Part shown: positions 33,594-43,424 of the stretch, piece after piece
Numbering within the stretch: position 1 is the stretch's first letter
How the letters are laid out: every line of letters starts with the position of its first letter
NCBI RefSeq assembly: GCF_900090325.1
Contig: NZ_FMHW01000002.1
Span: 2,170,001-2,234,000, forward strand
Source of the DNA: Micromonospora pallida
GTDB lineage: Bacteria > Actinomycetota > Actinomycetes > Mycobacteriales > Micromonosporaceae
Length of the DNA stretch: 64,000 nucleotides
Direction: 5' to 3'
The notes under the pieces: model-generated
The model's input: only the letters and a program-made list of their open reading frames with translations
Database searches by the model: none
What the model was told of the DNA's origin: nothing
Program-made: the position numbers and the translations under genes

Positions 33594-35969
33594 ATGACAG
33601 GTCAACCCGACCGGAACCTGACCCGACGCGACTTCCTCGCCGCCACCGGGGCGGCCGTGGGCACGTTCGCCCTCACCACGGGGCTGGACCTGCCGGCGAC
33701 CGCGGCCACCGCCGCGCCGACGACGACCGCGGTGGGCCCCCTCGTGAAGACGAAGGCACACCGGCCCTGGCTCGGACCCGACTTCTGGGCCAACCGGCTA
33801 CAGGACTGGCGACTGGCGGACGGCCGCATCGAGAGCATCGCGCAGCCCGGTCCGCACCGGCTGCGGACGGTCGCGGTCCTCACCCGGGAGCTGACCGGCG
33901 CAGCCCCGACACGCCTGCGGGTGCGTACCGGAACGCTCGCCGCCGGGTCCGGATTCTCCGGTTTCCTGGTTGGAGCGGGTGGCGGTGCGCTCGACCCGCG
34001 CGCCGCCGCCCTGGTCCAGGGGCCCTCCGGTGAGGGCGGCGGGTTGCTGGCCGTCTACGGCTCGGACGGGCAGGTGGCCTTCCGTGAGCACACCGACGAG
34101 TCCCGGCCGTTCGCCTTCGCGGTGCTGCCCGCCACGGTCGACACGCCCGCCGCCCGGCCGCGAACCCTGGACGAGGACGTCGAACTGACCTTGGAGCTGA
34201 CGCCTGCGGACGGCGGTGACCTGCGACTGCACCTCTACGCCCGGGACCGGCGCACCGACACGGTGCTGTCCGCCGCGACGCTGGACGGGGTGGCACCCGG
34301 CCAGGTGCGCGGGGGCTTCTCGCTGGTCGAGTCCGACGACCGGCCGGCCCAGGGGGCCCGGTTCTGGTTCAGCGACCTGCACGCGACCGGCCCCGGCGTG
34401 ACCACCCATCGCGACCGGGCCCTCGGCCCGATCGTCGGCACCCTCTTCTCCGTCTCCGGCACGGTCCTCAAGCTCACCGCACAGTTGGTGCCGCTGGGCC
34501 CGGACGATCCGCGTGAGGTGACGCTCGAGATCCGCGCCGGTGGCGGGCGCTGGCGGCAGGTGGCCCGCGCCACGGTCGGCGCCGGGTACGCGGCGTCGCT
34601 ACGGGTGGCGGACTGGGACACCTCCCGGGAGTGGGAGTACCGGGTGGTGTACCCCACCAGCCCCCGGGCCGAGTACGGCGGCACCGTTCCGGCCGAGCCA
34701 CGCGGCCGGGAACTCGTCATCGGCACGCTCAACTGCGTCAAGGCGGCCCACCGCTCACTCACCGGATCGAGCAACGGCAACCCGCGCCTGCCCGGGGAGC
34801 AGCCGCTCGGCCTGCACACCGACCGCAACCTCTACTTCCCGTACGCGCCTCTCGCGGCCAACCTGGCCGCGCAGAACCCCGACCTGCTCGTCGTCCTCGG
34901 CGACCAGCTCTACGAGAACAGCCCGACCGCCGAGGACACCTCGCCCGTTCCCGAACTGGACTTCCTCTACAAGTACCTGCTGTGGCTCTGGTCGTTCCGG
35001 GACCTGACCCGGCGGATCCCGAGCGTCGTGCTGGTCGACGACCACGACGTCTTCCAGGGCAACATCTGGGGCCACGGCGGGGCACCCGCGCCGGGACGGG
35101 ACCAGAACAAGGGCGGCTACGCCAACGAGGCCGACTGGGTGAACATGGTGCAGCGGGTGCAGAGCGGCCACGACCCGGACCCGTACGACCCGACCCCGGT
35201 GCAGCAGGGCATCAGCGTCTACTACGGCGCGTTCGCCTACGGGGGTGTCTCGTTCGCCCTGCTCGAGGACCGCAAGTTCAAGAACACCGACGCCGACCCC
35301 ACCGACGGCGACCCGGTACCCGAGCGGCTCGAACTGCTGGGGGAACGGCAGGAAGCCTTCCTCGCCGCCTGGAAGTCCATGCATCCCGGCCTACCCAAGG
35401 TGGCCCTCACCCAGACCCTCTTCGCCTGCCTCCAGACCGACCCGGCCGGCGCGGCACGGCAGGACCAGGACTCCAACGGCTGGCCCCGGACCGGACGCGA
35501 CCGGGCCGTGAAACTCCTGGCGGACGCGAACGCGGTGGTGCTCTCCGGCGACCAGCACCTCGGCTCGCTGGTGCGGCACGGCATCGAGGGCTTCGCCGAC
35601 GGTCCCGTCCAGTTCACCAGCCCCGCCGGCAACTCGTCGTTCCAGCGGTGGTTCGAGCCGGCCGAGCCGCTGCCCAACGGCAATCAGAGCCTGCACACGG
35701 GTGACTTCACCGACGGCTTCGGGAACCGGCTGCGGGTGCTCGCGGTCGCCAATCCGAAGGTGTCGTTCGCGGAGTACCGCACCGGCTACCCCACCGGGCA
35801 GGGGCTCGGGGACCGCAGCCTCAAGCAGGAGGGCTACGGCATCCTCCGGGTGGACCCGGACCGGCGTGAGTTCGTGTTCGAGGCATGGCCGTGGGACGAC
35901 GATCCGGGCGATCCCCGTACACGGCAGATCACCGGCTGGCCGGTACGCCTGCCGTTCGACCAGGCCTGA
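33594..35969 (+). CDS. Tat-exported PhoD-like metallophosphoesterase (alkaline phosphatase D family)
   Basis: 791 residues from ATG 33594 (GGAG, 7 nt). The Tat signal is LTRRDFLAATGAAVG. A long beta-rich region without a recognised family occupies about 50-380. The metallophosphoesterase core follows, with GDQLYENS (about 435), DDHDVFQGN (about 481) and SGDQHLGSL (about 651). PhoD enzymes use Fe/Ca to hydrolyse phosphodiesters or monoesters outside the cell. Here it follows a cysteine-type leader peptide and is 26 bp from a sulfatase, so its substrate may be linked to sulfur scavenging. Confidence 0.8.
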   Translation: MTGQPDRNLTRRDFLAATGAAVGTFALTTGLDLPATAATAAPTTTAVGPLVKTKAHRPWLGPDFWANRLQDWRLADGRIESIAQPGPHRLRTVAVLTRELTGAAPTRLRVRTGTLAAGSGFSGFLVGAGGGALDPRAAALVQGPSGEGGGLLAVYGSDGQVAFREHTDESRPFAFAVLPATVDTPAARPRTLDEDVELTLELTPADGGDLRLHLYARDRRTDTVLSAATLDGVAPGQVRGGFSLVESDDRPAQGARFWFSDLHATGPGVTTHRDRALGPIVGTLFSVSGTVLKLTAQLVPLGPDDPREVTLEIRAGGGRWRQVARATVGAGYAASLRVADWDTSREWEYRVVYPTSPRAEYGGTVPAEPRGRELVIGTLNCVKAAHRSLTGSSNGNPRLPGEQPLGLHTDRNLYFPYAPLAANLAAQNPDLLVVLGDQLYENSPTAEDTSPVPELDFLYKYLLWLWSFRDLTRRIPSVVLVDDHDVFQGNIWGHGGAPAPGRDQNKGGYANEADWVNMVQRVQSGHDPDPYDPTPVQQGISVYYGAFAYGGVSFALLEDRKFKNTDADPTDGDPVPERLELLGERQEAFLAAWKSMHPGLPKVALTQTLFACLQTDPAGAARQDQDSNGWPRTGRDRAVKLLADANAVVLSGDQHLGSLVRHGIEGFADGPVQFTSPAGNSSFQRWFEPAEPLPNGNQSLHTGDFTDGFGNRLRVLAVANPKVSFAEYRTGYPTGQGLGDRSLKQEGYGILRVDPDRREFVFEAWPWDDDPGDPRTRQITGWPVRLPFDQA

Positions 35970-35995
35970 CTTCCCTTTCACCTCGGAGGCGTTCC

Positions 35996-37992
35996 ATGCA
36001 CGAACCGCACCATAACCGGCTCTCCCGCCGTGGTCTCCTCGGCGGTGTCGCGGGCGCGGCCCTGGCCGGGCTCACCTCGGCTCCCGCGTTCGCGGCACCT
36101 CCGTCGGCACCGGGCCGCCGACCGCCGAACGTCGTGTTCATCTCCGTCGACGACCTCGGCTGGGACGAGCTCGGCAGCTACGGCAACACGTTCAACGAAA
36201 CGCCGGTACTGGATCGGCTGGCCCGGGACGGCATGCGTTTCACCAGCGCCTACGCCGCCGCTCCGCTGTGCTCGCCGACCCGCGCCGCGCTGGTGACCGG
36301 CCAGTATCCGGCGCGTACCGGGATCACGGACTTCCTCCGGGGGAGCCTGCGGCGAGCAACAAATACCTGTCGCCGGACATCCCGACCGTGCCCGACGTCC
36401 TTCGCCCCTTCGGCTACACCACGGGACTGGTCGGCAAGTGGCACCTGACCGAGACCTACAGCGGGCCGTACGAGCAGCGTCCGGGCAACCCCTTCGCCCA
36501 CGGGTTCGACGAGGTGATCGCCTCCGAGCAGAAGTACATCGGCGACGGCGACTACTTCCACCCGTACTTCTTCCTGCCGGACCTGCCGGCGCGGGAACCG
36601 GGCGAGTACCTCACCGACCGGCTGGCCGCCGAGGCCGTCGACTACATCACCCGGCACCGCGACGAGCCGTTCTTCCTCCACGTGTCCAACTACGCGGTGC
36701 ACACCGCGCTGGACGGGAAACCGGACCTGGTCGCCAAGTACCGGGCCAAGCCCGGCGCTGACCAGGCCCCGAACCGGCCGGTGCTGGCCGCCATGCTGGA
36801 GAGCATCGACCAGCAGGTGGGCCGGATCGTCGCCACGCTCACCGACCTCGGCCTGGACCGCGACACCCTGCTGCTCGTCACCTCCGACAACGGCGGCCCC
36901 TACCGGGACGCGAACCAGCCGCTGCGCGGCGGCAAGGGCGAGCTGTACGAGGGCGGCATCCGGGTCCCGCTGATCGCGTACTGGCCCGGCACGGTGGCAC
37001 CCGGACAGCAGAACGCCACCCCGACCAGCACCATCGACGTGCTCCCGACCGTGCTAGACCTCGCCGGCGGCGACCCGGGCGGACGGTTCGACGGCGTGAG
37101 CATCGCTCCGGTGCTCACCGGCACCGGCGAGTTGGACCGGGGCCCGCTGTTCTGGGTCTACCCGCACTTCATCGGCCGGACCCACCCGCATGCCGCCGTC
37201 CGGGCCGGCCAGTTCAAGCTGGTGCAGTACCTGCGGGACGGACGCAGCGAGCTCTACCACCTGGTCCGCGACCCGGCGGAGACCACCGACCTGTCCGCGC
37301 AGTACCCGCAGAAGGCCCGACAACTGCGGGCACTGCTGGAGGCGCACATCGCCGAAACCGGCATCTTCCCCGCGCGGCCGACCCCCGAGCACTACCCGAC
37401 GGTGGAGCTGGCGGAGTCGTTCGACACCGATCTGCGGCGGTGGGACGTCCTGCCGGTGACCGCGTACGCCGCCCCGGCCGCCGTCGAGGGTGGCCGACTC
37501 GCGGTGACGTCGAACCGGTTGACGCACCTGGTGTTCCGTTCCGACGTCGCCCCGAGCTCCGACCGGGTGGCGGTCGTGCTCGACACCGGCACCTTCGCCG
37601 AGGCCGGCAGCCAGGACACCGTCTTCGTCGGTCTCGCCAAGGACGCCGGGAACTACCTGCTGTTCCGCTACCACAACGGGCTGCACCGGGCCGGCTGGGA
37701 CCTGCGCGTCAACGGCGCTCTGATCACCGCCGGCGCCGAACCGTTGGACAACCTGGACGGCACCGTGGACCTGACCGGCCCGGACGCCCGGTACGCGTTC
37801 GTGCTCCGCGGTCACCAGGCGACGGCGTACGTCGACCAGGGCAGCGGATGGGAGTTCCTGTTCACCGCCGACACCGGCGGCGCCATCGACTTCAGCGACC
37901 CGGCCGTCCGCGCCCAGTACCGGTACGCGGCGAGCGTCCGCCTCGACAACGGCACCATCACCCTCGACGGTCTCACCGCCCGCCGAGCCTGA
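35996..37992 (+). pseudogene. Tat-exported Cys-type sulfatase, split by a -1 frameshift at 36339-36343
   Basis: Starts at ATG 35996 (GGAGGC). The Tat signal LSRRGLLGG, the metal motif ISVDDLGWDE and the formylglycine motif CSPTR (about 92) lie in the first frame, which ends at 36448. The rest (KYLSPDIPTVPDVL, GLVGKWHL, SDNGGPYRD and a C-terminal beta-sandwich from about 465) is in the next frame to 37992. Adding one G to the G5 run at 36339-36343 joins DFLRG to EPAASNKYL and restores a protein of about 665 residues. It is a true pseudogene or a base-calling error. It follows the PhoD-like gene after 26 bp. Confidence 0.85.
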
Positions 37993-37998
37993 CCGAAC

Positions 37999-38036
37999 CG
38001 GCCGATCCGCAGAGGCGTACCTCTGCGGATCGGCCG
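37999..38036. terminator. 17-bp perfect stem, bidirectional terminator
   Basis: 37999-38015 pairs exactly with 38020-38036 around a CGTA loop, between the sulfatase stop (37992) and the convergent TctC end (38044). Confidence 0.75.
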
Positions 38037-38043
38037 TAGCGGT

Positions 38044-39035
38044 TCACTTCGCGGCGGTGACGACCGGCCGTACGCGTTCCTCTGTCTCGGCCCAGTACTG
38101 TTCGAGCTCCTTGCTGGTGCGGTAGCTCAGCTCGTAGCCGGACGCGGGCAGCTTGTCGACGAAGGCCGGCGACGACGACGCCTCCTTCAGCGCCTTCTCC
38201 AGGACCGCGACGACGTCGGCGGGCACGCCGGCGGGCGCGGAGATGTTCAGGGTCCCCGGCGAGACCACCTCGTACCCCTGCGCGGCCAGGGTGGGCACCT
38301 GCGGGATGAGGGTGCTGGGCTGCGCGGTGGCCGTGCCGAGGATCCGGACGTCACCAGCCTTGTGTTGGCTGAGAACGCTGTTGACGCTGCCGACGAGGAC
38401 GTCGATCTGACCGCCCAGCAGCGCGGTCAGCTTGTCCGACGCCCCGCCCCGAACGTGACGATGTTCAGGTCGACGTTGGCGGCCTCTTCCAGACCGGCGG
38501 CGGCCAGGTAGTCGTCGCTGGCGACACTGCCACCGCTGCCGACGTTGACGCTGCCCGGGCTCTGCTGACTCTTCGTGACCATGTCTTCGATGTCCTGGAG
38601 CGGGCTGTCCTTCCGGACGGCGAAGACCGTCGGGCTGAGCGCGATGCCGGCAAGCGGGGTGAACGACTCGCGCTTGTACACGGTCTTCCGGGCCGGGTCG
38701 AGGTAGGTCAGCACCGAGGGCAGGTTCGTGAACGTCAGGGTGTACCCGTCGGGTTTCTCCGACACCACCCGGGTCAGGCCGGTCTGGCCGCCAGCGCCGG
38801 GCAGGTTACGGATCGTGACGTTGGTGCCGAGGGACTTCTCCAGTTCGGGGCCGAGCAGGCGGGCCAGCACGTCGGTGATGCCGCCAGCGTCGAAGGGGAC
38901 GACCAGGGTGACGGTCTTGCCCTTGGCGGGGAAGGCGGCCTCGCCGCCGCTCGTGTTCGCGGACCCGCAACCGCTGACGGTTCCGGCCACCAGGGCTGCG
39001 GTCATCGCCAAAGCGGCGGTGACGGAGATGCGCAT
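38044..39035 (-). pseudogene. tctC: TctC-type tricarboxylate-binding lipoprotein, split by a -1 frameshift near 38446
   Basis: ATG 39035 has GGAG 7 nt upstream, and the lipobox is TVSGC. The first frame covers the N-terminal lobe (VTLVVPFDAGGITDVLARLL, LPGAGGQTGL) and breaks after NIVTFG. The second resumes at ASDKLTALLGGQ and ends at 38044 with the usual Bug-family C-terminus. One missing base in the C4/C4 tract 38442-38450 (GGGGCGGGG on the coding strand) explains the break. Corrected length is about 330, normal for TctC. It would capture a carboxylate for the TctA-TctB permease encoded divergently. It may be intact in the organism. Confidence 0.85.
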
Positions 39036-39276
39036 GAGGGTGCTCCTGGGCTGTGGTGGTGGTATGGGGGTGGGATGCCTGAGGGCATGACGGGACGGCG
39101 GCTGGGTGGCGCTGCCGAGCTGGTCTTCCGCGGCAGGTCAATGTTGCGGAACGGTTTCGGATGCCTCATAGTCTGGCAGTGATGCCGAGAGTTGCATCAT
39201 GAGCTTGCAGAGTCAAGAGTCAGCAGGTTACGTCCGCTGATCCCGACGCGGGCCGACCGAAGGGACGCCACCACCC

Positions 39277-40161
39277 ATGAGCCTTCAGGCTGCCGTGGCC
39301 GGCAGCAAAATACCCCTGTCCCCGTCCGACCGCCGTCTGATCCAGTTCCTGGTCGAGAACCCGCGCGACGCGGTCTTCATGCCCGCCGCCGAGGTGGCCC
39401 GCCAGTGCGGGGTCCACGAGTCCACCGTCGTCCGGCTGGCCCGGAAACTGGGCTTCGACAGCTACTACGCGTTACGGGAGGCGTCCCGGGAGGACGTGCC
39501 GACCCTGGCCAGGACCCCGTCCCGGGTCGAGGCGTTGCAGGACGGCCGGAGCCACACCCTGGAGTCGATCACCCGGCTGGAGTCCGAGGCACTGCTCCGG
39601 ATCCCCCAGTTCATCAGCCAGACCGCCCTCGACGACGCCGCCGCCGCGCTCCTCGGCGCCCGGCAGGTGCTCCTGGCCGGCAACCACTACGCGGCGGAAC
39701 TCATCGCCTTCCTCGAACGCCGCCTGCGCCGGCTCGGGTTCACCACGGTGGCGGTCCGCGGTCCCGGACAGGACGTCGCCGAGAAGGTCATGAGCCTGGC
39801 CCCGGACGACGTCGTCATCGCGTTCGCGCTGCGGACCGTTCCCACGCTGCTACCGCCCCTCGTGCGACACGCCGACTCGGTCGACGTCAAGAGCATCGTC
39901 GTCACCGACCTGGTCGGAACCCGACTTCAGCCCGCTCCGACGCACCTGCTGGCCGCGCCTCGGGCGGCCGAGGAATCCGCCCGGCCCCGCCCGTTCCCGG
40001 TGTCCCGGACGCTCTCCGTCCCGATGACGATCTGCTACGCCCTGCAACAGTCCCTGCTGAACCAGGCTCCGGACCGGTTCAGTCAGACGCTGGAGCGGCT
40101 GGACCAGGCGTACCTGGACTTCGACGTCGAGGGTGGCACCGGACGGGGGACACCGCGATGA
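39277..40161 (+). CDS. RpiR/MurR family transcriptional regulator
   Basis: 294 residues. The N-terminal HTH_6 domain (about 15-90) includes FMPAAEVARQCGVHESTVVRLARKLGF, followed by a SIS sugar/acid-sensing domain (about 110-260) with VLLAGNHYAAELIAFL. It is the first gene of the plus-strand unit and divergent from tctC. It overlaps tctB (ATGA), so it probably controls the transporter and the catabolic genes in response to the substrate. The 241-bp gap holds a TGCA-N9-TGCA pair at 39193-39209 that might be an operator; this is weak. Confidence 0.88.
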   Translation: MSLQAAVAGSKIPLSPSDRRLIQFLVENPRDAVFMPAAEVARQCGVHESTVVRLARKLGFDSYYALREASREDVPTLARTPSRVEALQDGRSHTLESITRLESEALLRIPQFISQTALDDAAAALLGARQVLLAGNHYAAELIAFLERRLRRLGFTTVAVRGPGQDVAEKVMSLAPDDVVIAFALRTVPTLLPPLVRHADSVDVKSIVVTDLVGTRLQPAPTHLLAAPRAAEESARPRPFPVSRTLSVPMTICYALQQSLLNQAPDRFSQTLERLDQAYLDFDVEGGTGRGTPR

Positions 40162-40757
40162 CCGGACCCCACGTCACGGAACTGGCTGGCGACCCGACGA
40201 CCAGCCCGACCGAGTCCGGCGTCACCGCACCAGCCGACGAGCAGCGGCCGGACGCGGCACCCGTACCGGCTGGACCGGGGTACCGGCGGGCCAACCTCGT
40301 CCTGGTGGCGGGACTGCTGGGACTGGCCGTCGTCCTGTGCGTACAGGGCAGCGCGTACGGACTCTGGGACCAGGAACAGCCCGGACCGGGGCTGTTCCCG
40401 TTCGCCACCGGGGTGGTCACGGCGCTGCTCGCCGCGTACCTGGCCGTGCAGGTGGCCCGTCGGCAGGTGACCAGGGACCCGGAGACCGAGCTGCCGGACG
40501 TCCAGGGCTGGGTGCACATCGCCGTCACCGTCCTCGGCTGCCTGGGCTTCGCCCAACTCCTGGAACCACTCGGCTTCCGTACGGCCATGTTCCTGTTCGT
40601 GGCCGTCCTCCTCGCCGTGGTGTCCCGCAGCCGGAGCTGGGTCATCGTGCTGATCTCGCTCGTCGTGTCGATCTCGATGTACTACGTGTTCGTCGTGGCC
40701 CTGAACGTTCCGCTGCCCGACGCGACCTGGTCGCCACTGACCCGGCTGGGGCTCTAG
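40158..40757 (+). CDS. tctB: Tripartite tricarboxylate transporter small permease TctB
   Basis: 199 residues. After a Pro-rich cytoplasmic start there are four predicted membrane helices (ANLVLVAGLLGLAVVLC, LFPFATGVVTALLAAYLAV, HIAVTVLGCLGFAQLL, the double helix near 150-190) in the DUF1468/TctB layout. The motif GPGLFPFATG is typical. ATG 40158 overlaps the regulator stop, and the stop directly abuts the tctA start. Confidence 0.88.
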   Translation: MTGPHVTELAGDPTTSPTESGVTAPADEQRPDAAPVPAGPGYRRANLVLVAGLLGLAVVLCVQGSAYGLWDQEQPGPGLFPFATGVVTALLAAYLAVQVARRQVTRDPETELPDVQGWVHIAVTVLGCLGFAQLLEPLGFRTAMFLFVAVLLAVVSRSRSWVIVLISLVVSISMYYVFVVALNVPLPDATWSPLTRLGL

Positions 40758-42305
40758 ATGGACGCGCTCGGTCACCTCGCCGCCGGCTTCGCCACTGTCC
40801 TGACCCCCGCGAACCTCGCCCTGGCGTTCCTGGGCTGTGTGCTGGGCATGCTCGTCGGCGTCCTGCCCGGATTCGGGCCCGCCGCCGCGATGTCCCTGTT
40901 GCTGCCGATCACCTTCACCATGGGACCGACCAGCGCGATCATCGTGCTCGCCGCGATCCTCTACGGCTCGGCGTACGGCGGCACGATCACGGCTGTGCTG
41001 CTGAACGTCCCCGGTGAGACGTCGTCGGTGGCCACCACCCTCGACGGCTACCGGATGGCCCGACAGGGCCGGGCCGGGCAGGCCCTGTCGATCGCCGCCA
41101 TCGGTTCCTTCGTCGGTGGACTCGTCGGCCTGCTGGGGTTCATCCTCGCCACGCCGTTGAGCCGGCTGGCCCTGGCGTTCGGTCCCGCCGAGTTCTTCGG
41201 GCTGACCCTGCTCGGCCTGGTGCTCGTGATCGGCCTGGCCACCGGGTCCGTCGCCAAGGCGTTGGTCAGCGCGGCCATCGGCCTGGCGGTCGGGGTCGTG
41301 GGTATCGACCCGGGCGCCGGCATTCCCCGCTTCACCATGGGCCAGCCCGACTTCTACGACGGCATCAACATCATTCCCCTGGTCATGGGGCTCTTCGGCA
41401 TCTCCGAGCTGCTGACCAGCATCGAACGGTCCGCCAAGACACCGCAGCCGCTACGGGTCAACCGGATCCTGCCCTCCCGCACCGACCTCCGCCGTTCGGT
41501 GCTGCCGATCGCCCGAGGTTCGGTCATCGGCTTCTTCATCGGCCTGCTGCCCGGCTCGCCCGGCGCGACCTGCTCGTTCACCTCCTACGTGGTGGAGAAG
41601 CGGTTCTCCAAGCACCGCGGCGAGTTCGGCAAGGGTGCCATCGAGGGCGTCGCCGGACCGGAGACGGCCAACAACTCGATGGCGATCTCCGCCATGATCC
41701 CGATGTTCACCCTGGGCATCCCGACGTCGGCCACGATGGCGGTGATGATGGGTGCCTTCACCATCAACGGACTGGTGCCCGGCCCTCTGCTGTTCCAACA
41801 GAACGCGGACGTGGCCTGGGCGATCATCGCCAGCATGTTCGTGGGCAACGTGATCCTGCTGGTGCTCAACATCCCCCTCGTCCGGATCTGGATCGCCTTC
41901 CTGCGCATCCCCTACCGCGTGCTGTACGTCGTCGTCTTCGCGTTCCTGCTGCTCGGCGCGTACAGCCTCGACAACAGCGTCTTCAACATCTACGTGATGC
42001 TCTTCTTCGGCCTGCTCGGTTACGCGCTGCGCAAGGTCGACGTGCCGCTGGCGCCCGCGGCGCTGACCATCGTGCTCGGGCCGATCATGGAGAGCTCCCT
42101 GCGGACCGCGCTGTCCCTGTCCCGAGGAGACCTCTCCGTCCTCGTCGGCAGCCCGATGTCCGCGACGCTGATCAGTCTCGCGGCCCTGCTGCTCGTCGGC
42201 GCCGCGGTACGTCCGTTGGTGCAACACCTCCTGAGCCGGCAACCGGCCGGACCGGCTGCGGCCCTCGACCAGTCCCCGCCGCGCGTCGACTCGTCGGCGC
42301 CCTGA
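40758..42305 (+). CDS. tctA: Tripartite tricarboxylate transporter large permease TctA
   Basis: 515 residues, about twelve predicted helices. Family signatures are present: GVLPGFGPAAAMSLLLP, YGSAYGGTITAVLLNVPGE, and the second-half repeat FIGLLPGSPG with GPETANNS. ATG follows the tctB stop without a gap. With TctB and the binding protein it imports di- or tricarboxylates using the ion gradient. Confidence 0.93.
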   Translation: MDALGHLAAGFATVLTPANLALAFLGCVLGMLVGVLPGFGPAAAMSLLLPITFTMGPTSAIIVLAAILYGSAYGGTITAVLLNVPGETSSVATTLDGYRMARQGRAGQALSIAAIGSFVGGLVGLLGFILATPLSRLALAFGPAEFFGLTLLGLVLVIGLATGSVAKALVSAAIGLAVGVVGIDPGAGIPRFTMGQPDFYDGINIIPLVMGLFGISELLTSIERSAKTPQPLRVNRILPSRTDLRRSVLPIARGSVIGFFIGLLPGSPGATCSFTSYVVEKRFSKHRGEFGKGAIEGVAGPETANNSMAISAMIPMFTLGIPTSATMAVMMGAFTINGLVPGPLLFQQNADVAWAIIASMFVGNVILLVLNIPLVRIWIAFLRIPYRVLYVVVFAFLLLGAYSLDNSVFNIYVMLFFGLLGYALRKVDVPLAPAALTIVLGPIMESSLRTALSLSRGDLSVLVGSPMSATLISLAALLLVGAAVRPLVQHLLSRQPAGPAAALDQSPPRVDSSAP

Positions 42306-42345
42306 ACCCGATCCCCGCAACCCCCTCTGCCCACAGGAGATCCCC

Positions 42346-43374
42346 TTGACCACGGTTCTCGACCCCACACCCGTGCCCCCGCAGCCGATCCGCCACGAGG
42401 ATCTGGCCCGGATGCGCCGGCTACCCACCGCCAACATCGCTGACGCCATGCAGCGGTTGAACGTCTGCGACTCGGCCATCCAGGCCGTCTGGCCCGGGGC
42501 CACCATCTGCGGTCCCGCGTTCACCGTGCTGACCCGGTCCGGGGACAACGCCCAGGTCCACGAGGCGTTGAAGCACGTCCGCCCCGGCGAGGTGATCGTG
42601 GTCAGTGGCGGTGGGGACACCTCGCGCGCCCTCATCGGGGAGCTGATCGCCGGGCGGGCGGCCAACCTCGGCGTCGCGGGGTTCGTCCTCGACGGCGCGG
42701 CCCGCGACGCCGAGGCGATGGGGGAGATGGGCATGCCGGTGTTCGCCCGCGCCACCACCCCGGCCGGCCCGTACAAGAACGGACCCGGGGCGTTGGGGCG
42801 CTGCGTCGCCATCGGCGGGGTCGCGGTCCGCCCCGGCGACCTGATCGTCGCGGACGCCGACGGGGTGGTGGTCGTACCGGTCGAGGACGTCGAATCGGTG
42901 CTGCTGGCGGCCGAACAGGTCCAGGCGAACGAGACCCGCAAGCGGGCCGAGATCGAGGCGCAGCGGGTCGCGGCGGGCGGCGCAGCCGCGCCGGAGGGCC
43001 CGACGGAAGGCGGGTCCGGGCTGGCCGCGGTGGACCACATCGACGTCCGGGTTCCCGACCTCGACGCGGCGGTGACGTTCTTCGAGAGCCTGGGACTGCA
43101 GATCCGGCGGCGACTCCCCGAGGCCCGACGCTCGGTGGAGATGGCCCTGCCGGGCCCGGGGCAGGTGGTCTTCGAGATCCGCCAGGACGACAGCGTCGAC
43201 CGGACCGTCGTGGACCATGTCGCCTTCCGGGTCGCGGGGACGACGGAGGCCATCACCGCCCTGAAGCAGCGCGGCGTCGACTTCACCAGGGAGAACCACC
43301 TGGTGGCCGACACGGGCCGGCGGGTCAGCAACTTCCTCGACCCCGGCCAGGGCCGGTGGCAGCTCGCCGAGTAG
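42346..43374 (+). CDS. RraA-family aldolase fused to a VOC domain
   Basis: 342 residues from TTG 42346 (AGGAGA upstream). Residues 1-215 are an RraA/HMG-CHA aldolase: GELIAGRAANLGVAGFVLDGAARD with the catalytic Arg-Asp and the metal-binding Asp. In that family the enzyme splits 4-carboxy-4-hydroxy-2-oxoadipate into pyruvate and oxaloacetate. After an Ala/Gly-rich linker, residues 225-342 form a VOC module (VDHIDVRVPDLDAAVTFFESLGL, VVDHVAFRV). Stand-alone CHA aldolases end near 230, so the fusion is unusual. The VOC part might catalyse a linked step. The LigJ-like enzyme encoded next supports the CHA pathway. Confidence 0.8.
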   Translation: MTTVLDPTPVPPQPIRHEDLARMRRLPTANIADAMQRLNVCDSAIQAVWPGATICGPAFTVLTRSGDNAQVHEALKHVRPGEVIVVSGGGDTSRALIGELIAGRAANLGVAGFVLDGAARDAEAMGEMGMPVFARATTPAGPYKNGPGALGRCVAIGGVAVRPGDLIVADADGVVVVPVEDVESVLLAAEQVQANETRKRAEIEAQRVAAGGAAAPEGPTEGGSGLAAVDHIDVRVPDLDAAVTFFESLGLQIRRRLPEARRSVEMALPGPGQVVFEIRQDDSVDRTVVDHVAFRVAGTTEAITALKQRGVDFTRENHLVADTGRRVSNFLDPGQGRWQLAE

Positions 43375-43424
43375 CCGCTGACCGACCCCGCAGACACCGC
43401 CCCCTCTCCCTCGACAGGACAGCA

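Noticed and set aside
39193..39209. TGCA-N9-TGCA as an RpiR operator between tctC and the regulator
   Set aside because: TGCA is self-complementary and short; such a spacing is expected by chance and nothing else supports it.
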